Source: Fibrella rubiginis (GTDB lineage Bacteria; Bacteroidota; Bacteroidia; Cytophagales; Spirosomataceae). From it: a DNA stretch of 64,000 bases. Positions within the stretch are counted from its first letter, which is position 1, and the number at the start of each line of letters is the position of its first letter. The translations under genes and the position numbers were made by a program. Location of the stretch: assembly GCF_017353185.1 (NCBI RefSeq), contig NZ_JAFMYV010000001.1:854201-918200 (forward strand). The letters are read 5' to 3'. The notes under the pieces are model-generated. The model was not told the DNA's origin. It searched no databases and was given only the letters and a program-made list of their open reading frames with translations. Shown here one piece after another: positions 26,743-33,999 of the stretch.

Positions 26743-27887
26743 AGCGCTATCCTGAGCAGGACGGTGTAAGTATGATCGGCTTCGGCAGTGGTAAGTTTGT
26801 GCAGCTTCGGGTAGGCCAGTTTCAGGCGTTTGCGCACGTTGGCCAGCCCCAGGCCGGTACCCTTCTCCAGATCGGTGCGGGGCAAAATACTGTTCTCCGA
26901 TTTAAACGTCAGTACGCCATCGGTCACATGCAACTGGATACGGACAAAGCAGGGTTGCTGGATACTGATGCCGTACTTGAACGCATTCTCGATCAATGGA
27001 TTCAGCAATAGCGGTACAATGGGGGCGGGTTTGCCGTCCCAGACCACGTCGGTGCTGATCTGGATGGTGTCGCGCTGGGGCAGGCGCAGTCGTTGCAACC
27101 GTAGGTAGTCGCGGATGAAGTCGATCTCGCGTGAGACGTCGGTTAGCTGCTTCCGCGATTCTTCCAGCACATACTGCATGATACCCGCCAACTGCGCCAG
27201 GCTCTGCTCGGTGCGGGGCAGGTGCTCGGCTTTGGCCAACCTCTGTAGCTGTTGCAGGGCGTGGAAAATAAACGGTGGGTTTACCTGTGCGGTCAAGGCA
27301 GCCAGCTCGGCTTCGCGGGTGGCCTGCGCCAGTAGACGGTCTTCTTGTTGGCGCACCGACAAATGCATGATCAGCGTCTGCATGGTCCAGAAGCTCATGG
27401 TGAGCGTGGGCAGGGCCGCATCGAAACCCGCCCTGCTCGTTGCCGGGCTAATGTAGAGCAGGGTACTGGCCAGCGAATACCAGATGAACCAGCTAAAAAG
27501 CAGGGCTGCAAAAAAGATAAGCTTGCTACCCAGCCGGCTGTCGAAGAGGGTTTTACGGGCAAAGTACCAGTAAACGTAATAACCCGTTCCGGCAAGGAGC
27601 AGCAGGAGCGGCAGAAAAACGGTAAAAGCCAGCCGCCAGGAAAGAAAAAAAGTAGACAGGTCTGGTACTGGTTTGCCCTGCGCTTGCCAGCCGCGCATAA
27701 GTTCGTTCGTAAACGGGGTGGGACCGGCTGCCTGCTGTGAGTTGGCATAAGCAGCAAACCACTCGTTGAGCGGGGCCATCCAGGCAGCTACACTGAGCCA
27801 AATCAGGCCAGTTAGCCCTACCAGCACCGGCCAGTACTTCTGCCAGAATACCCAGAAGCGCTGGGTTACCCGTAAAGGAAAAGGCAT
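26736..27887 (-). CDS. LytS-type sensor kinase lacking the phosphoacceptor His but with intact ATPase domain
   Basis: A 383-residue membrane protein of the same family as its downstream neighbour, with helices at about 20-40, 88-108, 120-145 and 158-178. The His box reads QVNPPFIFHALQQL: Pro205 (codon CCG) replaces the phosphoacceptor His, and the Asn is also lost. The ATP-binding domain is good: N box NPLIENAFKYGI (Glu300, Asn301), the FKSENS box of the Bacteroidota type, and glycine box GTGLGLANVRKRL (343-). It should bind ATP but cannot autophosphorylate. The gene starts 3 bases after the small membrane protein stop and overlaps the next kinase by 7 bases. Confidence 0.9.
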   Translation of the reverse strand: MPFPLRVTQRFWVFWQKYWPVLVGLTGLIWLSVAAWMAPLNEWFAAYANSQQAAGPTPFTNELMRGWQAQGKPVPDLSTFFLSWRLAFTVFLPLLLLLAGTGYYVYWYFARKTLFDSRLGSKLIFFAALLFSWFIWYSLASTLLYISPATSRAGFDAALPTLTMSFWTMQTLIMHLSVRQQEDRLLAQATREAELAALTAQVNPPFIFHALQQLQRLAKAEHLPRTEQSLAQLAGIMQYVLEESRKQLTDVSREIDFIRDYLRLQRLRLPQRDTIQISTDVVWDGKPAPIVPLLLNPLIENAFKYGISIQQPCFVRIQLHVTDGVLTFKSENSILPRTDLEKGTGLGLANVRKRLKLAYPKLHKLTTAEADHTYTVLLRIALC

Positions 27888-27890
27888 AGA

Positions 27891-28079
27891 TTAACGAAGT
27901 AACAGGGTGCGTAACACGTTTGAGACGATGAGGGCATCGGTAGAGAGCGTACGGGTTATTTTGGCAAGAGCCTGATCTGTACGGCTGTTCACGTTGCGTC
28001 GGATGGTGTTTACCGAAAACGCAGAGCCCAGAAAAATAACGATCCAGAGGCCCATTTTAGACGTTGATTTGCGGCGCAT
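27891..28079 (-). CDS. Small membrane protein leading the LytTR operon
   Basis: A 62-residue protein that I do not recognise. It has a basic N-terminus (MRRKSTSKMG), one hydrophobic segment (LWIVIFLGSAFSV) and a polar C-terminal half with a late hydrophobic tail. The ATG at 28079 lies about 35 bases after a predicted transcription start. Its stop is 3 bases before the ATG of the next kinase gene, which suggests coupled translation. Both facts support a real gene. It could be a small regulator, signal or anchor of the kinase pair (inference). Confidence 0.6.
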   Translation of the reverse strand: MRRKSTSKMGLWIVIFLGSAFSVNTIRRNVNSRTDQALAKITRTLSTDALIVSNVLRTLLLR

Positions 28080-28118
28080 AAAACGTTGGCGTTTAGTAGT
28101 TGTGGTTGCTTGATGAAC

Positions 28119-28149
28119 CAAACCTACGTACACCCGCTTATGCGGCAAA
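28119..28149 (-). promoter_or_regulatory. Bacteroidota-type promoter of the LytTR operon
   Basis: On the minus strand TTTG (28146-28149) is followed by exactly 19 bases and TAGGTTTG (28119-28126). This matches the -33/-7 consensus TTTG, N19-21, TAnnTTTG. The start of transcription would be near 28,112, about 33 bases before the ATG at 28079. Confidence 0.7.
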
Positions 28150-28167
28150 TCAGATGGGATGAGCACC

Positions 28168-28197
28168 CTGAACTTTGGGAGGAACTGCCTAAACTTT
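28168..28197 (-). promoter_or_regulatory. Tandem LytTR-type binding site
   Basis: On the minus strand AAAGTTTAG (28189-28197) and AAAGTTCAG (28168-28176) are direct repeats separated by 12 bases. Both fit the LytTR/AgrA half-site consensus (T/A)(A/C)(C/A)GTTN(A/G)(T/G), and 12-13 bases is the known spacing. The pair ends 18 bases before the -33 box, the usual place for an activator site. The divergent gene at 28,229 could also be affected. Confidence 0.7.
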
Positions 28198-28228
28198 GGG
28201 ATATAAATGCCCAGTGCCAAACCGATAA

Positions 28229-28732
28229 ATGGCCGTGAACCCACATGTTGACAAATGCCCCGGCTGTGGTATCCTGCTGCCGCAAAGTATAGCCGAGCCT
28301 CCGTCGCGCTACCTGGCGTCGGGGGCGTGCTGGCAGTTAATTAACGAACTGGAGTATTACACGCTCTCGCTGGCTGACCCTTATTTCATCCATCAACTGG
28401 TTGTTGATACGTACGGAGCGCAGCACACAGGCCCACAAACCAGGCCCATCACTACCGCCTTTGCACTGATAGGTCTGCAACTAGCCATCGAGAAAGGCTA
28501 TACGGGTCGTCAGGTGCAACAGGCACACATGGCCCTGGCCCTACAACAAAAAAACTGGCCCCGGCTGACTATGCCTGACCAAACAGGTACCCTGACCGTG
28601 TCGCATGGGCTATTGGCCGGGGCGGGTGAACCCCGACATGGGCGCATACACGAGTGGGCCGAATCGGTCTGGCAACGTTGGGCACCCTGGCACAACTGGA
28701 CACGAGACTGCGTGAACCGATACCAGTTGTGA
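28229..28732 (+). CDS. DUF5946-like zinc-ribbon protein
   Basis: A 167-residue soluble protein beginning with a CPGCG zinc-ribbon-like motif (10-14). It then has a helical region with LSLADPYFIHQLVVDTYGAQH, the feature by which I match it to the DUF5946 family. The molecular function of that family is unknown to me. Conserved Trp and His residues crowd the C-terminus (WQRWAPWHNW). It is divergent from the LytTR operon, with the tandem LytTR site between them, so shared control is possible. Confidence 0.65.
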   Translation: MAVNPHVDKCPGCGILLPQSIAEPPSRYLASGACWQLINELEYYTLSLADPYFIHQLVVDTYGAQHTGPQTRPITTAFALIGLQLAIEKGYTGRQVQQAHMALALQQKNWPRLTMPDQTGTLTVSHGLLAGAGEPRHGRIHEWAESVWQRWAPWHNWTRDCVNRYQL

Positions 28733-28742
28733 TGCGTCTATC

Positions 28743-30449
28743 CTAGAACTGGTAATAAACGCGCGCCCGCAACCCCACCGAGGCGGTATTCAGACTGGTT
28801 TCGCTGATCGACAGAGGCACGGCAGCAAACGGGCTTAACTGCCCCACGAAATGACCCCATTGCCGTTCGGCGCTGAAGCCTACCGTCCAGCTACTATACC
28901 AGTTGAGTGGTCTGTCTACGATTAAGTTTTGGCGTGCATCATCCTTGTCTCGGGGACGAAGCATGGTTCGTTCGTAGTCGAAATGAATTGTTTCTAAGGC
29001 GTTCAGGCTGAGGTTAAGTCCTGCAAAAGGGGTTAGCTGCACCTGTTTGCCCACTGCCAGCCGGTAGCCAACCTGCAATGGAATTAACAGTGCCCGCCCC
29101 GACCGGTTGATGTCAACGGCAGCGCGGGGGCGTTCGGGTGTGGGGGGGGCAGGGACCTGGTAGGGATACTGATTTCGGAAATCGCGCCGGGTTTTTTCGG
29201 TAAACTGAGCTTCGGTCTGAAAAGCGTCGCCCCGCCAAACGGCCTGCCCAATCCCGGCACTAAAGGTCCAGTGACCAAGCACGGCTTCGGTGTTGACACT
29301 CAATGCCGACTGCTCGGTGCCGACATCGCCGCCAATCCCCAACCGCCACTGAATGCCCGAAGGCGTAGGCCTGTTGGCTGGCGCCGCTGCTGCTTCGGCT
29401 GCCGGAGCATAGGGCGACCGGTAGCGTACGCGCCGCAACCGGCTGGCCCAACTCGTTTCGAGCGCCTCTGTGTTGAGCGTGATTCCCACCGGATTGAGGG
29501 ATTGAACTACCTGAGGTACAGCCTGCGGTACAGGCTCGGCAACAGGCTGCCGCGTAGCATCTGTTGTCGCGTAAGTATCGGGTTGTGAGGTGGTTGGCTT
29601 AGCGGTTGCTGCCGATGAAGCCGTTGATGGAACGTAGCGCGTGTTGTCATAGGCAGGCGTGTTGTTTGCTGAACTGGGTGAGTTTGTTTGGCGCGGTGAT
29701 TGAATTGTTGGTGCAGCCACGGGTGGCTGGCCTGTTCGTTGGCTACTGGCAACGCGGGTCTCGGTTGGCGAAGCAGGCATGCCGGTAGCCCCTGGTACTG
29801 GGCTGGGTGTGGCGGCCTGCGCAGCAGGCCGCCAGTTGGGAGCAGGCTGGCCAGCTGGATTGAGATTGCCTGTGGCAGATACACCTGTGCCATCGGCATC
29901 ACGGGTCTTACCGTATCGAGGTACCGTTTGCCGGGCCAACTGCGGCGCAGATGGAATTAGCTGCGGTGTGGGTTGCGCCAACCGCGGTTCAGCTTGCACC
30001 AACTGCGGGCTGGGCTGAGCCGAGTAGCCAGTGGTTGGTGTACGAGGTGGTTTGGCCGTGTAAGTCAGCGATGTAGTGCCATTGCGGTCGCGTTGCTGCA
30101 CTACATAGACCGTATCGGGCCGGGCGGGCACCTGGCTCAGTTGCATGACCGACTGCTGCAACGACGTCTGGGCTTTTTCCAGCCGCTCGATACTCTGGGT
30201 GAGCGTTTGCACATGCTGGTTCAGCGTTTTGTTAGCCTGATATTGCCATACCGATGCCACCACCAGGCCAGCCACGGTAGCGGCACTGAGGGCGGGTTGC
30301 CACCATTGCCGGGGGCTTTGCCATACGGAAGGGGGGAAACCCGACCGGTACATAAATTGCTGAAACTGGACCCATTTTTTTTCCTGAAACGGGGGCGAAA
30401 CGCTGTCCAGTTTTCGGCGAATGGCGTCGCTAAACTCGTCAGTTTTCAT
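28743..30449 (-). CDS. Sigma-factor partner: one inner-membrane helix plus C-terminal beta-barrel-like domain
   Basis: A 568-residue protein with an unusual order. Residues 1-65 are a short cytosolic domain (MKTDEFSDAIRRKLDS...) like those before anti-sigma membrane helices. One helix follows at about 70-90 (ALSAATVAGLVVASVW), then a coiled coil. A long disordered region rich in Pro, Thr, Gln and Ala spans about 130-360. The C-terminal 200 residues resemble an outer-membrane beta-barrel of the PorT type (LLIPLQVGYRLAVG, VGLRARVYYQF, final Phe). ATG 30449 is chosen; it overlaps the ECF sigma factor end by 11 bases, so the two are coupled. Probably an anti-sigma factor or envelope sensor (inference). 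Confidence 0.7.
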   Translation of the reverse strand: MKTDEFSDAIRRKLDSVSPPFQEKKWVQFQQFMYRSGFPPSVWQSPRQWWQPALSAATVAGLVVASVWQYQANKTLNQHVQTLTQSIERLEKAQTSLQQSVMQLSQVPARPDTVYVVQQRDRNGTTSLTYTAKPPRTPTTGYSAQPSPQLVQAEPRLAQPTPQLIPSAPQLARQTVPRYGKTRDADGTGVSATGNLNPAGQPAPNWRPAAQAATPSPVPGATGMPASPTETRVASSQRTGQPPVAAPTIQSPRQTNSPSSANNTPAYDNTRYVPSTASSAATAKPTTSQPDTYATTDATRQPVAEPVPQAVPQVVQSLNPVGITLNTEALETSWASRLRRVRYRSPYAPAAEAAAAPANRPTPSGIQWRLGIGGDVGTEQSALSVNTEAVLGHWTFSAGIGQAVWRGDAFQTEAQFTEKTRRDFRNQYPYQVPAPPTPERPRAAVDINRSGRALLIPLQVGYRLAVGKQVQLTPFAGLNLSLNALETIHFDYERTMLRPRDKDDARQNLIVDRPLNWYSSWTVGFSAERQWGHFVGQLSPFAAVPLSISETSLNTASVGLRARVYYQF

Positions 30450-31110
30450 GATGATGTTGTTTCGTTGAAAAGGCGTTGCTAACAAGTTCCTGAAGCCGAA
30501 GGCGTGCCCGCAGAAAATGGGACCGGATCGTGGCTTCGTTGGCGTTGAGGGTATCGGCCACTTCCCGCAGCGAATAACCATCAACTACGTGCATCACGAA
30601 TACGGTGCGTTGCACCGGCGGAAGTTGCTGCACAAGCGCCAGGATATCGTCGGCCGAAATCTGGTCGACAACCGTGTCGGGAACGGGCACGTCGGGTACT
30701 GTCCCTGTTAGGCTCGACTGGTTGGTAACGGTATCGAGCTTGTGGTATTTGCGGTGGTAACTGATCGCCGTATTGACCACAATAGTGCGTAGCCAGGCTT
30801 TAAAGGGCAAGGTAGTGTCGTAGGAGTGCAGGTGCTGAAACACTTTCAGAAAGCTTTCGTTCAGCACATCATCTGCTTCGTCGGCATTGGCCATATAGCG
30901 CATACAAACGCTTTTGGCGTAGCTGTAGAACTGCCTGAACAGAGTTCGTTGCGCCTGCGGATCGTTGGCCTGGCACGCCTCGATAACACTGAGTAGGTCG
31001 CTGTCGGTAAAAGAAGATCGTCGGCGGAAGAACAAGATGCTGAGGCGGTTAAAACGTTGATGCTGGCAATACACTAGCATACGTGTCAGATAGACCGGTT
31101 GTTGCAACAT
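30439..31110 (-). CDS. ECF-type RNA polymerase sigma factor
   Basis: A 223-residue sigma-70 family factor of group 4. Region 2 is at about 55-120 (FRQFYSYAKSVCMRYMANADEADDVLNESFLKVFQHL) and region 4 at about 160-215 (LPPVQRTVFVMHVVDGYSLREVADTLNANEATIRSHFLRARLRL). Regions 1 and 3 are absent, as expected. Start at ATG 31110; ATG 31080 would remove ten residues outside the fold. It overlaps the downstream membrane/barrel protein gene, its likely control partner. Confidence 0.9.
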   Translation of the reverse strand: MLQQPVYLTRMLVYCQHQRFNRLSILFFRRRSSFTDSDLLSVIEACQANDPQAQRTLFRQFYSYAKSVCMRYMANADEADDVLNESFLKVFQHLHSYDTTLPFKAWLRTIVVNTAISYHRKYHKLDTVTNQSSLTGTVPDVPVPDTVVDQISADDILALVQQLPPVQRTVFVMHVVDGYSLREVADTLNANEATIRSHFLRARLRLQELVSNAFSTKQHHHEN

Positions 31111-31205
31111 CGCTCATTTTTGTCTTCTACTCCGGCGCAACGTTTGCCAATGTCCATACGTATTTGGGTTTATGCACCCATGATTAACAGCATTTGTTCG
31201 TGAAC

Positions 31206-31808
31206 ATGATAACAATTTTACTGATTGCCGGCCGACAGGCCAATGGACCCGGTTTGGCAGCGGGGTCAAGTTATATAGCCCAGCTAACCCGCCGGCTACA
31301 GGCCGATGGGCTGGAGCCGGTAGTGCATCTGTTCCGTCCTTTTAATCTGGACGAAGTCAGTGCGTGGCTGGCCAAGCAGCCGCTGATGCGCTATGACCTG
31401 GTTATTTTCCAGCCTGACTTTGGCAAACTGCTAGCCCGTAAGCTTCGTCAGCAGTTGTCTGTTGTACTGGGCCATCTGCATCCGGTTCGAAACCGCACCT
31501 TTTTACTCACTCCCCTGCCGCAACGCAACCGGTACTTCAGGCGTATCAGACAGCGAACCATCTGTCTCGCCGTGGCCCGGGTGTGGGGTATTCCCTGCTT
31601 CGACACCACCGACATTCTGGGGTCGGGTGAAGAGTTTTTTCAGGCCGATGCCCGGGAGGACCTCAGCGCGGTTGCGCACGAGTTGCTTGGTAGTGAACTG
31701 TATCAGGCCTACCATGGTCTGCACGATCCCAGCGGCCCATCGCTCGCTGTCGTGCTGCCAGCCGAAGTGCCTGCCTGGCGGCGCTATTTTACCGCTGCTT
31801 GGCGGTAA
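31206..31808 (+). CDS. Protein of unknown function, possibly SGNH-hydrolase-like
   Basis: A 200-residue protein without a signal peptide. It starts ITILLIAGRQANGPGLAAGSSY and has an alternating beta/alpha pattern (RYDLVIFQPDFGKLL, NRTFLLTPLPQRNRYF, CFDTTDILG), suggesting a Rossmann-like or flavodoxin-like fold. The opening and an Asp-containing end loosely recall SGNH hydrolases, but the catalytic Ser block GDS is not present, so I do not assert the family. ATG 31206 is used rather than TTG 31194. It is divergent from the sigma factor. Confidence 0.5.
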   Translation: MITILLIAGRQANGPGLAAGSSYIAQLTRRLQADGLEPVVHLFRPFNLDEVSAWLAKQPLMRYDLVIFQPDFGKLLARKLRQQLSVVLGHLHPVRNRTFLLTPLPQRNRYFRRIRQRTICLAVARVWGIPCFDTTDILGSGEEFFQADAREDLSAVAHELLGSELYQAYHGLHDPSGPSLAVVLPAEVPAWRRYFTAAWR

Positions 31809-31859
31809 GGTGTTGCGTACTTTTATGTTGATTTATAAACCGTTCATTTACTACATCCC

Positions 31860-32510
31860 ATGTTCCAAAAACTCTTACTCGGTGCGGCATTGCTGGCAGC
31901 AGTGGCCGCCTGTACCCAGCAAAATGTGGCTACAGACCCGCAAGACGACGAATCGACAGCGGTAATCAGTTCACTGGCGCGGTTAGGTAACCCCAACAAC
32001 GCGACGGCTATCACGGGTAAACCGTGCAGCGAAACGGTTATCGCCAAAGAAAAAGTGCCGCAGGCAGTTTACGATTATTTGGCCAAGACGTACCCTGCCT
32101 ACGTGTTCGTGCAGGCCGAACAGGGTACCGACCGCGATGGAAAGACGTTCTACGAGATTCAGTTTACGCTCGACGGTAAGAAGCGGCAACTCCATTTTGA
32201 TGCGGCTGGCGTTGTGCTGGCTGGTCCGGGCAATGGTCCGAAAGGCCCCGGTGGACATGGCCCCAAGGGAACGCCGCCCCTGAAAACAGATATTGCCGCC
32301 GACAAGCTGCCCAAACCCATTACGGATTACATGGCCGCCAATTTTAAAGGATACACGATCGTGAAGGCCGAAGTCGTCACGGACGCCACTACGGCAGCCG
32401 TGCTTTTCTACGATGTGCGCTATACCCTCGATGGCAAAACCGCTGAAGTGCATTTCGACGTGAACGGTAACCTACAGGCACCCCACAAGGGTGGTCACGG
32501 ACCAGGTTGA
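31860..32510 (+). CDS. Lipoprotein with two PepSY-like repeats
   Basis: A 216-residue lipoprotein. The lipobox LLAAVAAC puts the acylated Cys at about 18. Two related domains follow: about 60-125 (VPQAVYDYLAKTYPAYVFVQAEQ, YEIQFTLDGKKRQLHFD) and 140-210 (LPKPITDYMAANFKGYTIVKAEV, YDVRYTLDGKTAEVHFD). They resemble the PepSY-like beta-lactamase-inhibitor-type fold common in Bacteroidota periplasmic proteins. A Gly/Pro/His linker (GPGGHGPKG) separates the repeats, and the protein ends GGHGPG. Function unknown; a periplasmic inhibitor or binding role is inferred. A strong terminator follows. Confidence 0.75.
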   Translation: MFQKLLLGAALLAAVAACTQQNVATDPQDDESTAVISSLARLGNPNNATAITGKPCSETVIAKEKVPQAVYDYLAKTYPAYVFVQAEQGTDRDGKTFYEIQFTLDGKKRQLHFDAAGVVLAGPGNGPKGPGGHGPKGTPPLKTDIAADKLPKPITDYMAANFKGYTIVKAEVVTDATTAAVLFYDVRYTLDGKTAEVHFDVNGNLQAPHKGGHGPG

Positions 32511-32527
32511 TTGAACCGTCTTCGAAT

Positions 32528-32569
32528 AACAAAAAAGGCCATCCCTGCTTAGGAATGGCCTTTTTTGTT
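32528..32569 (+). terminator. Rho-independent terminator
   Basis: The stem AAAAAAGGCCAT / ATGGCCTTTTTT with a 12-base loop lies 18 bases after the lipoprotein stop. The A and T runs on both arms make it usable in both directions. Confidence 0.9.
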
Positions 32570-32809
32570 GCCTGAGCTTTAAGTTCGGGCCAACCGTAAA
32601 CAGGCTCACTATCGACTGGTCTGGTCCGTTAGCACGTGCCCATGAAAGCAGGGTAATTCTCTTTAGAGCCGTTGATACTGCTAGACCAAACGTTTGCATT
32701 GACTGAACTGGCAGAAGCCAATCAGCGGTGAATGGATGCCAAAGAAGCCACGGGTAAGGTTATGGATTTGATTGCTTACTAACAACGCAGATTTTCATTT
32801 TTACCACGC

Positions 32810-33964
32810 ATGAAGAACCCGTTTGTTTCGCTCGGTTTTGTTTGTATTAGCCTGTTGATGAGTAGTTTGCGCATGCCGTGCCTGGCGCAGTCGGCACCCA
32901 GAAAGTCTGTTATTATTGGCTATGTGAGTGGCGGAGGCTGGACAAAAGAGCAGATCGAAGCGCAGAAGCTTACCCATATCAACTATGCCTTTGCCGTGCC
33001 CACTGCCAGTGGCCTGCTGGCGCCAATTTCGGCCAACGATTCGGCCAATCTGGCCAAGCTGACGGCTCTGCGACAGGTGAACAAAGATCTCAACATCCTG
33101 ATCTCGATTGGGGGCTGGGGCGGCTGCAAGTATTTTTCCGACGTGGCCCTGACAGACGCTTCGCGGCAACGGTTTGCCGACAATGCGGTGGCTTTCCTTA
33201 AAAAATACCAGCTCGACGGCCTGGATATTGACTGGGAATACCCCGCGCAGATTGGGGCGGGCAACCTATTTCGTCCCGAAGACAAGCAGACGTTCACGCT
33301 CTTTCTGAAAGCCCTCCGCGACCGGCTGGACCAGCAGGGTAAACAGGACAACCGCCCCGCCGCCCGCCACTACCTGCTTACGGCGGCCACCGGTGGCGAC
33401 ACCGCGTTTGTGAGCCATACCGAGCTGGGTAAGGCGCAGCGATACCTGGATTATGTGAACATCATGACCTACGACCTCTACCACGGCAACGACAGGGTAA
33501 CGGGTCACCACAGCCCGCTTGGTCAATCGAAAAAGGGCAACCAGTCGCGCAACAGCTCTATTTCGGCGGTGGAAGGCCACGTGCAGGCGGGGGTACCCAT
33601 CGGTAAAATCGTGCTGGGATTGCCGTTCTACGGGCGGGGTTGGACCAACGTAACCGACAAAGACAATGGTTTGTATCAGCCCCAGGCCGCTACCGGAAAG
33701 CACCTCTTCATCAGCCACGACGAACTGGTCGATAAATACATCAACAAGAATGGGTTTACCCGTTATTGGGATACCGACGCCCAGTCGCCGTATTTGTGGA
33801 ACCCCACCTCGCGCATGTTCATTTCGTATGCCGACCCCGAATCGCTGGCCGCACGCGTAGCCTGGGTCAAAGCCAAGGGGCTGGCCGGGGTGATGTTTTG
33901 GGAATACAAGTACGACCTGCGGCAGAAAAAACTGCTCGACGTGCTGGTGCAGGGCCTTCGCTGA
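32810..33964 (+). CDS. Exported glycoside hydrolase family 18 (chitinase-like)
   Basis: A 384-residue enzyme with a signal peptide (to about 27, CLAQS). The GH18 TIM-barrel motifs are LISIGGWGG (97-105) and DGLDIDWEYP with catalytic Glu143 and the conserved Asp pair. Further motifs are YVNIMTYDLYHG (family MTYD) and GVMFWEYKYD near the end (barrel strand 8). A conserved insertion domain segment, LGLPFYGRGW, is present. It would cleave beta-1,4-N-acetylglucosamine polymers, outside the cytoplasm. No chitin-binding module is seen. The next gene, 35 bases on, encodes a formylglycine-generating enzyme-like lipoprotein. Confidence 0.9.
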   Translation: MKNPFVSLGFVCISLLMSSLRMPCLAQSAPRKSVIIGYVSGGGWTKEQIEAQKLTHINYAFAVPTASGLLAPISANDSANLAKLTALRQVNKDLNILISIGGWGGCKYFSDVALTDASRQRFADNAVAFLKKYQLDGLDIDWEYPAQIGAGNLFRPEDKQTFTLFLKALRDRLDQQGKQDNRPAARHYLLTAATGGDTAFVSHTELGKAQRYLDYVNIMTYDLYHGNDRVTGHHSPLGQSKKGNQSRNSSISAVEGHVQAGVPIGKIVLGLPFYGRGWTNVTDKDNGLYQPQAATGKHLFISHDELVDKYINKNGFTRYWDTDAQSPYLWNPTSRMFISYADPESLAARVAWVKAKGLAGVMFWEYKYDLRQKKLLDVLVQGLR

Positions 33965-33999
33965 CCGTTACCCGGCACGTCAACCAGCACCGTTCCGTT

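Noticed and set aside
32570..32809. Gene or RNA between the PepSY-like and GH18 genes
   Set aside because: No frame with coding character and no clear structured RNA seen.
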